A DNA stretch of 64,000 nucleotides, taken from positions 27,690 to 91,689 of the forward strand of contig NZ_VWVU01000028.1 of assembly GCF_008638365.1 (NCBI RefSeq), given 5' to 3'. Position numbers and translations under genes: made by a program. The notes beneath the pieces were generated by a model. The model was not told the DNA's origin, did not search any database, and saw nothing but the letters and a program-made list of their open reading frames with translations. Below, piece by piece: positions 29,470 to 38,234 of this stretch. Origin of the DNA: Nocardiopsis quinghaiensis (lineage in GTDB: Bacteria > Actinomycetota > Actinomycetes > Streptosporangiales > Streptosporangiaceae). The stretch's first letter is position 1. Each line of letters opens with the position of its first letter.

Positions 29470-30465
29470 ATGACCTACGTCGCCGCCCCGACCCGGTACG
29501 AGACGATGCCCTACCGCAGGTGCGGCCGCAGCGGACTGCGCCTGCCCGCCCTGTCCCTGGGCCTGTGGCACAACTTCGGCCACGACCGCGGCATCGAGGT
29601 CCAGAGCGACATCATCCTGCGCGCGTTCGACCTGGGTGTGACCCACTTCGACCTGGCCAACAACTACGGTCCCCCGCCCGGGTCGGCCGAGGAGAACTTC
29701 GGCCGGGTCATGGCCCGCGACCTGCGCCCCCACCGCGACGAGATCGTGGTCTCGACCAAGGCCGGGTTCCTGATGTGGCCCGGACCCTACGGCGAGTGGG
29801 GCTCGCGCAAGTCCCTGCTGTCCAGCCTGGACCAGAGCCTGGAGCGCATGGGCCTGGAGTACGTGGACGTCTTCTACCACCACCGGCCCGATCCCGGCAC
29901 CCCGCTGGAGGAGTCCATGGGCGCGCTGGACACGGCGGTACGCCAGGGCAAGGCCCTGTACGCGGGCGTGTCCAACTACTCCCCCGAGCAGACCCGCGAG
30001 GCCGCGGCCGTCCTGCGCGGCCTGGGCACGCCGATGCTCATCCACCAGCCCTCCTACTCGATGTTCAACCGGTGGGTGGAGGACGGTCTGCTCGACGTAC
30101 TCGACGAGGTGGGCGCGGGCTCCATCGCCTACTCGCCGCTGGCGCAGGGGCTGCTGACCGACCGGTACCTCGGCGGCGTGCCGGAGGGGTCGAGGGCGGC
30201 CGGAAGCAGCCCGTTCCTGACCACCGAGGGCATCACCGAGGAGGTGCTGGGGCGGGTGCGCGCGCTCAACGCCGTCGCCGAGCGCCGCGGGCAGTCGCTC
30301 GCCCAGATGGCGCTGGCCTGGGTGCTGCGCGGTGAGCGGGTGACCTCGGCGGTGATCGGCGCGAGCAGCGTCTCCCAGCTGGAGGACAACGTGGCTGCGG
30401 TCGGCGACCTGGAGTTCGACGCGGACGAGCTGGCCGAGATCGACGAGTACGCCCGCGTGGACTGA
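29470..30465 (+). CDS. Aldo/keto reductase, YghZ/L-glyceraldehyde 3-phosphate reductase type
   Basis: The protein is 331 aa. It has the barrel motifs (YRRCGRSGLRLPALSLGLW, FDLANNYGPP with the catalytic Asp/Tyr, VSTKAGF with lysine, FYHHRPDP with histidine) and the AKR14-type insertion WPGPYGEWGSRK. Such enzymes detoxify small aldehydes with NADPH. AGGAGAGAGGG precedes the ATG at 29470; an earlier in-frame ATG has no ribosome site. A long terminator hairpin follows. Confidence 0.93.
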   Translation: MTYVAAPTRYETMPYRRCGRSGLRLPALSLGLWHNFGHDRGIEVQSDIILRAFDLGVTHFDLANNYGPPPGSAEENFGRVMARDLRPHRDEIVVSTKAGFLMWPGPYGEWGSRKSLLSSLDQSLERMGLEYVDVFYHHRPDPGTPLEESMGALDTAVRQGKALYAGVSNYSPEQTREAAAVLRGLGTPMLIHQPSYSMFNRWVEDGLLDVLDEVGAGSIAYSPLAQGLLTDRYLGGVPEGSRAAGSSPFLTTEGITEEVLGRVRALNAVAERRGQSLAQMALAWVLRGERVTSAVIGASSVSQLEDNVAAVGDLEFDADELAEIDEYARVD

Positions 30466-30493
30466 CCGCACCCCGGCGGTCCCTCGTCCGGGC

Positions 30494-30529
30494 CGGCGGT
30501 CCGGACGGTGTCGACCGTCCGGACCGCCG
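30494..30529 (+). terminator. Hairpin terminator after the aldo/keto reductase
   Basis: A perfect 16-bp stem (CGGCGGTCCGGACGGT and its complement) has a GTCG loop. Confidence 0.75.
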
Positions 30530-30774
30530 ACACGCGCGGTGTCGGGGGCGGCCCCGCCGGGATCCGGCGCGGCCCCTCCCGACAGGGTCCGCCGGGGACG
30601 GTCCAGCGGCGTTCGACCAGGTCAGACGGGCTCCGCGACCGGCTCCACCGCTCTGGCCAGCACCTTCGCCGTGTGGGACGGAACGCTTCTGGTTTGGCGC
30701 GACGATCACGGGTAGTCGCACCTGTACGCACCAGAAGATCACAGTCCTATTACGGAAAGGCGGTGCAGGCAGCT

Positions 30775-32082
30775 GTGAAGAACGTGTTCGTGGTCGGTCT
30801 GGACGAGCGGAACCTGGAGATTCTGCGCAGGACCCCGACCGGCCGCAACTGCCGGTTCCACCAACTACTGGACCTGGACGAGCTCCAGGCCGGCGAGGTG
30901 GACATCAACCCGCTCATCGCCAAGGCGGAGCGGATCCTGGACGACTTCGACGGATCCGTCGACGCGATCGTCGGCTACTGGGACTTCCCGGTGACCCTGC
31001 TCGTTCCCATCCTGTGCTCCAGCCGCGGCCTGCCCTCGGCGTCCCTGGAATCCTTCGTCAAGTGCGAGCACAAGTACTGGAGCAGGCTGCTGCAGAGCGA
31101 GGTCATCGACGAGTACCCGCCCTTCGCCCTGGTCGACCTCAACGACGAGAACGTCAAGCCCCCGGAGAGCCCGGGTTACCCGATGTGGCTCAAGCCGGTG
31201 AAGTCGGCCTCCTCGCTGCTGGCCTTCCGCGTCGACGACGACGAGGGCTTCCACGAGGCCGTGGCCGAGATGCGCGAGGGCATCGACATGATCGGCCGGC
31301 CCTTCGAGCAGATCCTGGAGCGGGTGGACCTGCCCCCGGAGATCTCCTCCGTGGGCGGACGCACCTGCCTGGCCGAGGCCGCGATGCACGGCGTACAGGC
31401 CGCCGTCGAGGGCTACGTGTACAAGGGCGAGGTCGTGGTCTACGGCTCCCTGGACTCGATCGACTACCCGGCGAGCCCGGTGTTCCTGCGGCACCAGTAC
31501 CCCTCCGACCTGCCCGACGAGGTGATCGGGCGGATGCGCGACGTCGCCGTCAAGGTCATCGGGAAGTCCGGGATGGACAACGCCACCTTCAGCATCGAGT
31601 TCTTCTACGACCCGGTCGAGGAGGGCCTCAACGTCCTGGAGGTCAACACCCGCCACTCCCAGTCCCACGCGAGGCTCTTCGAACTGGTGGACGGAGTCCC
31701 CAACCACGAGCGCATGCTCCGGCTGGCCCTCGGACAGAGCCCGCGCCTGCCCGACGACATGCGGGGCGAGTTCAACGTGGCCGCGGAGTGGTACCACCGC
31801 CGGTTCGACGACGCCGTCGTCGTGCGCGTACCCACTCCGGAGGAGGTCGCCGAGGTCGAGGAGTCCCTGCCCGGCGTGAGCATCGACGAGATCGTGCCCG
31901 AGCAGGGCGAGCGCCTCTCGGAGATGGCCTACCAGGACAGCTACAGCTACGAGCTCGTCAAGATCACCATCGGTGCCGAGGACGAGACCGAGATGCGCGC
32001 CAAGTACGAGCGCTGTGTGGAGGAACTGCACTTCGAGTTCCAAGAGGTGGACGACTCCTCCGACAGCACGGTCCAGCGCTGA
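30775..32082 (+). CDS. ATP-grasp carboxylate-amine ligase
   Basis: The protein is 435 aa. An N-terminal pre-ATP-grasp domain (KNVFVVGLDERNLEILRR) leads to the ATP-grasp core, with nucleotide-lysine region MWLKPVKSAS and the metal-binding end FSIEFFYD plus LNVLEVNTRHSQSH. Such enzymes activate a carboxylate as acyl phosphate and join it to an amine or thiol. The start is probably GTG 30775; GTG 30763 is the alternative. The next gene, a CocE/NonD hydrolase, follows after 16 bases, so ligase and hydrolase are co-transcribed. An inverted repeat CTTCTGG/CCAGAAG (30686-30737) lies in the leader. The natural substrate is unknown. Confidence 0.85.
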   Translation: MKNVFVVGLDERNLEILRRTPTGRNCRFHQLLDLDELQAGEVDINPLIAKAERILDDFDGSVDAIVGYWDFPVTLLVPILCSSRGLPSASLESFVKCEHKYWSRLLQSEVIDEYPPFALVDLNDENVKPPESPGYPMWLKPVKSASSLLAFRVDDDEGFHEAVAEMREGIDMIGRPFEQILERVDLPPEISSVGGRTCLAEAAMHGVQAAVEGYVYKGEVVVYGSLDSIDYPASPVFLRHQYPSDLPDEVIGRMRDVAVKVIGKSGMDNATFSIEFFYDPVEEGLNVLEVNTRHSQSHARLFELVDGVPNHERMLRLALGQSPRLPDDMRGEFNVAAEWYHRRFDDAVVVRVPTPEEVAEVEESLPGVSIDEIVPEQGERLSEMAYQDSYSYELVKITIGAEDETEMRAKYERCVEELHFEFQEVDDSSDSTVQR

Positions 32083-32098
32083 AGGGAGGCCCCCGTCC

Positions 32099-34123
32099 AT
32101 GCACGTGGTCAAGAACCTGCCGCACGCCCTGCACACCGACGAGCACCTCTGGATCCCCATGTCGGACGGCGTGCGGCTGGCCGCCAAGGTGTGGCGGCCG
32201 ACCTCCTCGGACGCGACCCCGGTACCGGCGGTACTGGAGTACATCCCCTACCGCAGACGTGACCTGACGGCCGTGCGGGACTCCATGCACCACCCCTACA
32301 TCGCCGGGCACGGCTATGCCTGCGTCCGCGTGGACCTGCGCGGAACCGGTGACTCCGAGGGCGTGCTCACCGACGAGTACCTGGAACGCGAGCAGGACGA
32401 CGCCGAGGAGATCCTGGCCTGGCTGGCCGAACAGCCCTGGTGCGACGGCAACACCAGCATGATGGGGCTGTCCTGGGGCGGGTTCGCCGCCCTACAGGTG
32501 GCGGAGCGGCAGCCGCCCAGCCTCGGCACGATCATCATCAGCTCCTTCACCGACGACCGCTACGGCGACGACTTCCACTACATGGGGGGCTGCCTGCTCT
32601 CGGACAACCTCGCCGAGGCGGGGACGATGTTCGCCGCGGCCACCCTGCCCCCCGACCCGGTCATCGTCGGCGAGGAGTGGCGGCGGATGTGGTTCGAGCG
32701 GCTGGAGGACAGCGAGCCGTGGGTCCTGGAGTGGCTGCACCACCAGCGGCACGACGGCTACTGGCGGCACGCCTCGGTGGCGGAGAACTACTCCCAGGTG
32801 CGCTGCCCCGTCCTGGCCTCCAGCGGATGGGCCGACGGCTACTCCAACGCCGTCCTGCGGCTCCTGTGGAACCTGAAGGCCCCCGCCAGGGGACTGGTCG
32901 GCCCCTGGTCGCACCGCTACCCGCACATGGGCGAGCCCGGCCCGGCGATCGGCTACCTCCAGGAGGTCGTGCGCTGGCTGGACCACTGGCTCAAGGGCGA
33001 GGACAACGGCATCGACGACGGCCCGGCCCTGTGGGCCTGGATGCAGGACAGCGTTCCGCCCTCCACCGCCTACCACGAGCGCCCGGGACGATGGGTGCGC
33101 GAGGACGAGTGGCCCTCACCGAACGTGGAGTACATCTCCTACCCCCTGGCCAAGTACACGATCGGCCGCCCCGGAGAGGAGATCCAGAGCGAGTCCCTGA
33201 CCTTGAGGTCTCCGCTGACCGTGGGCCAGTTCGCGGGCAAGTGGGCCTCCTACAACGCCCCGCCCGACCTGCCCTACGACCAGCGAGAGGAGGACGGCGG
33301 TTCCCTGGTCTTCGACAGCGACGTGCTGTCCGAGGACGTGGAGATCCTGGGCACCGGCGCGGTGGAGCTGGAGGTCTCGGTCACCGAGCCCGTGGCCATG
33401 GTCGCGGCCAGGCTGGTCGACGTCGACCCCGAGGGCAGCGCCACACGCGTGACCTACGGGCTGCTCAACCTCACCCACCGCAACGGGCACGAGACCCCCG
33501 AGGTGCTGGAGCCGGGCGAGATCTACCAGGTGAGGCTGACGCTGAACGGTGTCGCGCAGGCCTTCCCCGTCGGCCACCGGATCCGGCTGTCGCTGTCCAC
33601 CTCCTACTGGCCGCTGGCCTGGCCGCCGCCGCGTCCGGTCATGCTGACCGTGCACCCGCAGAACAGCAGGCTGGTCCTGCCGGTGCGCCCGCACAACGAC
33701 GCCGACGAGCCGAACCCGCAGCCCTTCGGGGAGCCGGAGGCGGCGCCGGAGATCTCCACCACGCGCAAGGAGAAACCGGAACACCGCTGGACCGTCCACC
33801 GTGACCTGGTGGACACCCACTCCTCCCTGGAGATCGTCAAGGACGGGGGCGTCCTGCACTTCGACGACATCGACATGGACGTCGGACGGCGCGCCTACGA
33901 GTGCTACGAGTCCGTGGCCGGTGACTTCACCTCGGCGCGCGGACAGTCGACGTGGACGGTCCGCTTCGCCCGCGACGGGTGGCGCACCCGGACCGAGACC
34001 CACACGATCCTGGAGTGCACCGAAACCGACTTCCGGGTGTACGCGACCCTGGACGCCTTCGAGAACGACGAACGGGTCTTCTCCCGGCAGTGGCGGGAGA
34101 CACTGCCCCGCGACCACCTGTGA
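32099..34123 (+). CDS. CocE/NonD family hydrolase (X-Pro dipeptidyl-peptidase fold)
   Basis: The protein is 674 aa. The N-terminal catalytic domain has the nucleophile elbow GLSWGGFAA, a likely aspartate in SSGWADGYSN and histidine in GPWSHRYPH. The C-terminal half is the jelly-roll of the PF08530 type (about 330-560), followed by an extra 110-residue C-terminal extension. Relatives include cocaine esterase, glutaryl acylases and X-Pro peptidases, so ester or amide hydrolysis is expected. AAGGGAGG precedes the ATG. The operon partner is the ATP-grasp ligase. No signal peptide is seen, so it is probably cytoplasmic. Confidence 0.9.
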   Translation: MHVVKNLPHALHTDEHLWIPMSDGVRLAAKVWRPTSSDATPVPAVLEYIPYRRRDLTAVRDSMHHPYIAGHGYACVRVDLRGTGDSEGVLTDEYLEREQDDAEEILAWLAEQPWCDGNTSMMGLSWGGFAALQVAERQPPSLGTIIISSFTDDRYGDDFHYMGGCLLSDNLAEAGTMFAAATLPPDPVIVGEEWRRMWFERLEDSEPWVLEWLHHQRHDGYWRHASVAENYSQVRCPVLASSGWADGYSNAVLRLLWNLKAPARGLVGPWSHRYPHMGEPGPAIGYLQEVVRWLDHWLKGEDNGIDDGPALWAWMQDSVPPSTAYHERPGRWVREDEWPSPNVEYISYPLAKYTIGRPGEEIQSESLTLRSPLTVGQFAGKWASYNAPPDLPYDQREEDGGSLVFDSDVLSEDVEILGTGAVELEVSVTEPVAMVAARLVDVDPEGSATRVTYGLLNLTHRNGHETPEVLEPGEIYQVRLTLNGVAQAFPVGHRIRLSLSTSYWPLAWPPPRPVMLTVHPQNSRLVLPVRPHNDADEPNPQPFGEPEAAPEISTTRKEKPEHRWTVHRDLVDTHSSLEIVKDGGVLHFDDIDMDVGRRAYECYESVAGDFTSARGQSTWTVRFARDGWRTRTETHTILECTETDFRVYATLDAFENDERVFSRQWRETLPRDHL

Positions 34124-34129
34124 CCGGCG

Positions 34130-34168
34130 CCCGGGCGCGGCGCACGACGACACGGCGCCGCGCCCGGG
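34130..34168 (+). terminator. Hairpin terminator of the ligase-hydrolase operon
   Basis: CCCGGGCGCGGCGC pairs perfectly with GCGCCGCGCCCGGG across an 11-base loop, seven bases after the stop. Confidence 0.65.
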
Positions 34169-34234
34169 GCCGGGAGCCGGGAGAGCCGGGGCAGGACTCC
34201 GGGGACGAACCGACCAAGGGGAGGAACGGTTCCG

Positions 34235-35632
34235 ATGCCCACAGAAGACCGACGGGAGACACGGCCGCGGACGGAGGCGGGCCGCCGGGACGAGACGGGC
34301 CGACCGGGACGGGCGCGGCGTACGAGCACGTCGGAGACCGCCCGTCTGCTGACCTCGGTCCTGCTGCCCAACGTGGCCCGGGGCGTGATCCTGCGCCGCC
34401 CGCTGATGACGAGACTGGTCACCGGACTGGACGCCGACCGCAGGGCGGTCGCCGCCCTGCGCGAGATGCGCGAACGCCACGGCGACGACCCGCTGCCGCT
34501 GCGCCTGGCGGGGCGCCAGGCGGCACTGGTGCTGTCCGCGGAGGACGTGCGCCGACTGCTACGGGAGACTCCGGAGCCCTTCTCCCCCGACGGACGGGAG
34601 AAGCGCGGCGCCCTGTCGCACTTCCAGCCGCACGGGGTGCTCATCTCCGACCACGCGAACCGCCCCCGGCGGCGTGCGGCCAACGAGGCCGCCCTGGCAC
34701 CCGGGCAGGCGATCCACCCCGACGGGGACACCCTCGCGGCGCAGGCCGACGAGGAGGCGCTCACCCTCGCGCTGGCCCTGCGCGAGGGCGGTGACCTGGA
34801 CTGGTGGAGGTTCACCCAGTCCTTCAACGCGATGGCGCGAAGGATGGTCTTCGGCGCCTTCGCCGCGGACGACCACCGGACGACCGAGCTGCTGTACGCC
34901 TTGCGGGCACGTGCGAACTGGACGTACACGGCTCCCGTTCGCCACGGGACCAGGGCCGAGTTCCTCGACCGGACGCGCGCCAACGTCGAACGCGCCGAAC
35001 CGGGCAGCCTCGCCTGGAGGCTGACCGCGGGAGGCTCCGCCGGAGACGGCCACGACACGGACCTGCGGCCTGAGGACCAGGCGGCGCACTGGCTGTTCGC
35101 CTTCGACGCGGCCGCCATCGTCGCGTTCCGGTCCCTGGCACTTCTGACCTCGCTCAGCCCGGGAGCGTACGCGGCGCGCGAGGAGATCGACACCCGGGAG
35201 GGGCTCGACCTCCCGCTGCTCCGGGCGACCGTGCGCGAGTCGGCGCGGCTGTGGCCGACCACGCTCATGGTGATCCGGGAGAGCACGCGCGAGACGACCT
35301 GGCGGGAGGAGGTGTTCGAGGCCGGGACCGCCTTCCTGATCGTGAGCTCCTACTTCCACCGGGACTCCTCACGGCTTCCGTACGCCGACGCGTTCGACCC
35401 CGGGATCTGGCTCGACGGACGTGCCGAGGACGAGCCGGGCATCCTGCCCTTCAGCTACGGCCCGGCCGGGTGCGCGGGGGTCGACATGGTGCCGCTGGCG
35501 GTGTCCCTGTTCCTGCGCGCGCTGCTCCGGGGCCGGAACCCGGCCCGCGCGGACGCGGCCGGACCGCTGCCCGCGACGGGGCTGCCCGCGTCGCTGAACC
35601 ACTTCGCACTGCGGTTCTCGCTTTCGACCTGA
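34235..35632 (+). CDS. Cytochrome P450 with atypical I-helix
   Basis: The protein is 465 aa. The ExxR motif is RESARLW and the heme loop is FSYGPAGCAGVD, with the cysteine ligand in place. The I-helix region reads FAFDAAAIVAFR; the acid-alcohol pair (often AGxDTT) is missing its threonine. That points either to an unusual oxygen-activation route or to peroxygenase/isomerase chemistry. The N-terminus is a 45-residue basic, disordered stretch. GGGGAGG precedes the ATG. A terminator separates it from the upstream pair, so it may be a separate unit. No ferredoxin gene lies nearby. Confidence 0.88.
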   Translation: MPTEDRRETRPRTEAGRRDETGRPGRARRTSTSETARLLTSVLLPNVARGVILRRPLMTRLVTGLDADRRAVAALREMRERHGDDPLPLRLAGRQAALVLSAEDVRRLLRETPEPFSPDGREKRGALSHFQPHGVLISDHANRPRRRAANEAALAPGQAIHPDGDTLAAQADEEALTLALALREGGDLDWWRFTQSFNAMARRMVFGAFAADDHRTTELLYALRARANWTYTAPVRHGTRAEFLDRTRANVERAEPGSLAWRLTAGGSAGDGHDTDLRPEDQAAHWLFAFDAAAIVAFRSLALLTSLSPGAYAAREEIDTREGLDLPLLRATVRESARLWPTTLMVIRESTRETTWREEVFEAGTAFLIVSSYFHRDSSRLPYADAFDPGIWLDGRAEDEPGILPFSYGPAGCAGVDMVPLAVSLFLRALLRGRNPARADAAGPLPATGLPASLNHFALRFSLST

Positions 35633-35635
35633 GCT

Positions 35636-35666
35636 CCGGGCCGGATCCGCGACGGATCCGGCCCGG
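35636..35666 (+). terminator. Hairpin terminator after the P450 gene
   Basis: CCGGGCCGGATCCG and CGGATCCGGCCCGG form a perfect 14-bp stem with a CGA loop. Confidence 0.75.
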
Positions 35667-35684
35667 GTTCGTTGAGGAGGAGAC

Positions 35685-36089
35685 ATGAGCGTCGTCGAAC
35701 AGATGCTGGACACCCGTCCCGGCGACCGGGGCTTCGGGGTCGAGGAGAAGCTCCGGGCCTGCATCGAGGCCTGCGGGGAGTGCGCCCAGGTCTGCACCCT
35801 GTGCGCGGACGCGTGCCTGGGTGAGAGGGCGGTGGCCGACCTGGTCACGTGCGTGCGCGCCGACCTGGACTGCGCGGACGTGTGCGAGGTCACCCAGAGG
35901 GTGCTCTCCCGCAGGACCGAGGGCGACGACACCCTGGTCCGGGTGCTGGTGAAGGCGTGCGCGGAGGCCTGCCGCATGTGCGGCGAGGAGTGCGAGCGGC
36001 ACGCCGCACAGCACGAGCACTGCTGGGTGTGCGCCGAGGCGTGCCGCCGCTGCGAGAGCGCGTGCCGTGAGCTTCTCGCGGCCCTGTGA
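35685..36089 (+). CDS. Cysteine-rich four-helix bundle copper-binding protein (Csp/DUF326-like)
   Basis: The protein is 134 aa with about 16 cysteines spaced CxxC and CxxxC along predicted helices (ACIEACGECAQVCTLCADAC, then CVRADLDCADVC, CRMCGEECERH and CAEACRRCESAC). This is the pattern of cytosolic copper storage proteins (Csp), which hold many Cu(I) ions inside a helix bundle. No signal peptide is present, fitting the cytosolic type. GAGGAGGAG precedes the ATG. It is followed after 35 bases by a small membrane protein, probably in one transcript. Confidence 0.9.
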   Translation: MSVVEQMLDTRPGDRGFGVEEKLRACIEACGECAQVCTLCADACLGERAVADLVTCVRADLDCADVCEVTQRVLSRRTEGDDTLVRVLVKACAEACRMCGEECERHAAQHEHCWVCAEACRRCESACRELLAAL

Positions 36090-36124
36090 GGGGCCGCGCC
36101 GCCGACGTCTGAAGGAGGGCAGCG

Positions 36125-36475
36125 ATGGAGTGGCCGACACTCGGCTGGCTGTTCGGGATCCTGGTGGCCATCGCCGTCCCGATCGCGGTGATCTTCCTCG
36201 TGCTGTGGATCATCCGCCGGGAGACGATCCGCAAGCAGGAGGCCGTGCGCTCGCCGGACTACTGGAAGGAGAGGCCGGAGGGCAGGCGGTATCCGACCGG
36301 ATGGGACAACAGAGGCAGCATGCCCGGCCTGGGGACCGCCCGGCCCGGAGAGGGAACCGCCGGGGAGCCCCCGTCCGGCGGGGACTGGAAACCGCCGCCC
36401 GAGGGCGGTGATCCGCCCGACCGCGGGCCGGCACCGCCCGACGACGACTGGAGACCGCCGCCCGCGGGGCGGTGA
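36125..36475 (+). CDS. Small single-span membrane protein with Pro-rich tail
   Basis: The protein is 116 aa. One transmembrane helix (LFGILVAIAVPIAVIFLVLW) is followed by RRE and a cytoplasmic tail that ends in DWKPPP/DWRPPP-like repeats. AAGGAGG precedes the ATG. It follows the copper-storage-like gene in the same direction and is ended by a hairpin. The function is unknown. Confidence 0.75.
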   Translation: MEWPTLGWLFGILVAIAVPIAVIFLVLWIIRRETIRKQEAVRSPDYWKERPEGRRYPTGWDNRGSMPGLGTARPGEGTAGEPPSGGDWKPPPEGGDPPDRGPAPPDDDWRPPPAGR

Positions 36476-36482
36476 CCTCCCG

Positions 36483-36508
36483 GGAGCGGGGCAGGTGTGC
36501 CCCGCTCC
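36483..36508 (+). terminator. Hairpin terminator after the small membrane protein
   Basis: GGAGCGGGGCA pairs with TGCCCCGCTCC around a GGTG loop, eight bases past the stop. Confidence 0.75.
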
Positions 36509-36586
36509 GCTCGGACACGGCCGGCGGGGCACGGACGCGGCGGGCGATGCATGGGGGCGACGGGCGGGGTACGGCCTCGGCCGGGT

Positions 36587-37048
36587 TCAGACGCGGTCGG
36601 CGGGGAAACCGCCCGTGGCGACAGGCCCCCACCTCTTCGGAGTGACGCGGACCAGCGACTTGCCCTGGCGGCGCATGGCCTCGCGGTACTCGTCCCAGTC
36701 GGGGTGCTCGCCGGAGATCACGCGGAAGTACTCGACCAGCGGCTCGACGGCCTCCTCGCCGTCGATGACCTCGGCCTCGCCGTCGACCTGGACCCAGGGG
36801 CCGTCGAAGTCCTCGGACAGGACCACGACGCCGACCCGGGGGTCGCGCCGGGCGTTGCGGGCCTTGGCGCGCTCGGGGTAGGTGGACACCACGATCCTGC
36901 CCTCGGTGTCCACACCGCAGGTGACCGGCGAGGCCTGGGGTTCACCGTCGGACCGGCGGGTGATGAGGAGCGCCCGGTGCCGGGGGCGCACGAACTCCAA
37001 CAGGCCGTCGAGGTCGACACGGGTGTTGGTGGCGATCGAAGGGCTCAT
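36587..37048 (-). CDS. PPOX-class F420- or FMN-binding protein
   Basis: The protein is 153 aa with the split-barrel pattern of the pyridoxamine 5'-phosphate oxidase superfamily: LLEFVRPRHRALLITRRSDG, PQASPVTCGVD, VVSTYPERAKARNARRDPRV and WVQVDGEAEVID. In actinobacteria these small proteins usually bind F420 and reduce unknown substrates. The ATG at 37048 begins the domain; an upstream GTG would add an unlikely 23-residue tail. Confidence 0.87.
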   Translation of the reverse strand: MSPSIATNTRVDLDGLLEFVRPRHRALLITRRSDGEPQASPVTCGVDTEGRIVVSTYPERAKARNARRDPRVGVVVLSEDFDGPWVQVDGEAEVIDGEEAVEPLVEYFRVISGEHPDWDEYREAMRRQGKSLVRVTPKRWGPVATGGFPADRV

Positions 37049-37120
37049 CGTCTCGCTTTCACTGTTCGCGGTGCCCGCGCCCGTCGCGTGGACCGGGCCG
37101 GCGTAGTCCCCACGCACGCG

Positions 37121-37155
37121 AGGAGCGCCGGGGCCGATGCGGCCCCGGCGCTCCT
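37121..37155 (-). terminator. Hairpin terminator
   Basis: AGGAGCGCCGGGGCC and GGCCCCGGCGCTCCT form a perfect 15-bp stem with loop GATGC, just past the stop of the 60-residue gene on the minus strand. Confidence 0.8.
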
Positions 37156-37160
37156 GGCGG

Positions 37161-37343
37161 CTACTCTTCCCCGCCGCCTTCTCCGAAGTCCTCCCGGCGG
37201 AGGTTCTCCTGCTCCATCTTGTCCTGGAGCTCGGCCTCCAACTCCCCCCGGGTGTCCGGATCCTGCTGGTCGTCGCTGTGGTCGGCGTTGACGACCTGGT
37301 CGGTGTCCCTGGTCTTCGGCCTGGACTCCTCCGGAACGCTCAT
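37161..37343 (-). CDS. Small acidic hypothetical protein
   Basis: The protein is 60 aa and highly charged (Asp, Glu and Gln rich, including HSDDQQDPDTRGELEAELQD), probably helical or disordered and cytoplasmic. GGGAGGAGG stands before the ATG and a strong terminator follows, which supports it as a real gene. The function is unknown. Confidence 0.65.
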   Translation of the reverse strand: MSVPEESRPKTRDTDQVVNADHSDDQQDPDTRGELEAELQDKMEQENLRREDFGEGGGEE

Positions 37344-37474
37344 TGTCCGGGCCTCCTCCCTGTCGTATGGCTTGGCAGGCCCCTACCCGGCGTCATCAGC
37401 GATCACACGCTTCCTGCACCCCAGGAGCCCCGCGGGTGACCGAGGTCGCAGTCGCATCCGCTTCGTCGATCGGC

Positions 37475-37894
37475 TCACCCGACCCGGTCGAGGTAGCGGC
37501 GGACGGCGTCGGCCAGGTCGCCGAGGTCGTCGGGGACGTCCCGGGCGGGTTCGGTGGGCGGGGTGGGCCGGACGGGTGCGGTCAGGGGCTCCGCCAGCAG
37601 GTCGCCGACCGGGACCCGGGGGAACGGGGGCATGTAGGGGCGGACCAGGGCGCTCTCGGCCTCCTCGGGGCCGGTGCCAGGCCCCTCGGCCCCGCGTGCG
37701 GGGGTGATGGTCGGCAGTTCCCGGCGGCTGGGCGGCGGCGTGATCGCGGCCCTCTCCCGCCGGGGGTGCCGAGAGTGCTGGGGGACGAACACGGCGGCCA
37801 GGGCGAGGGCCAGCAGCGCGGCGGTCAGCGCCCACACGCGTCCGGCCAGGCTCTGGCGGGGCCTGCGGTGTCGCCCACTAGGGTGGTCGTTCAC
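37475..37894 (-). CDS. Membrane-anchored hypothetical protein
   Basis: The protein is 139 aa from GTG 37894, with GGAGGAGG before it. A basic N-terminus (HRRPRQ) and one hydrophobic helix (VWALTAALLALALAAVFV) are followed by a Pro/Arg-rich extracytoplasmic region and a short acidic helix (DLGDLADAVRRYL). No known family is recognised. Confidence 0.65.
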   Translation of the reverse strand: MNDHPSGRHRRPRQSLAGRVWALTAALLALALAAVFVPQHSRHPRRERAAITPPPSRRELPTITPARGAEGPGTGPEEAESALVRPYMPPFPRVPVGDLLAEPLTAPVRPTPPTEPARDVPDDLGDLADAVRRYLDRVG

Positions 37895-37999
37895 GGTCCT
37901 CCTCCTGGTTGGTGCAGGTGGTTGATCGAGCCCCGATCCGGTGCTCCTAACACCGGTTCGGGGCGCTTGTGTTCTCGGATTGATGTACTCGGGCGGGTG

Positions 38000-38224
38000 T
38001 CATTGGCCCCGGCGGGGCTGCGCTTCCCGCTCGAAGGCGCGGATCTGCTCGTCAAGCGACTGTGGTGTGGCCGCGCTCAGCGGTGAGACGCGGTGCGGGC
38101 CGAGGTGGAAGGCGAAAAAGCGGCGAGAGCCCGGCCCCCACAGCACCCACCAGCGGCTGTGCAGCTGATCCAACAGGCGGGCGGCCTCGTACTGGGCGGT
38201 GTCCTGACTGCGGTCCCACCCCAT
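38000..38224 (-). CDS. Small conserved hypothetical protein next to the HATPase gene
   Basis: The protein is 74 aa: ARLLDQLHSRWWVLWGPGSR, then FFAFHLG and a C-terminal helix. The WW/FxAFHLG pattern is seen in small actinomycete proteins near whiJ-like loci. It starts 10 bases after the HATPase stop, so the two are co-transcribed. The function is unknown. Confidence 0.7.
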   Translation of the reverse strand: MGWDRSQDTAQYEAARLLDQLHSRWWVLWGPGSRRFFAFHLGPHRVSPLSAATPQSLDEQIRAFEREAQPRRGQ

Positions 38225-38234
38225 GCCCCGGCCC

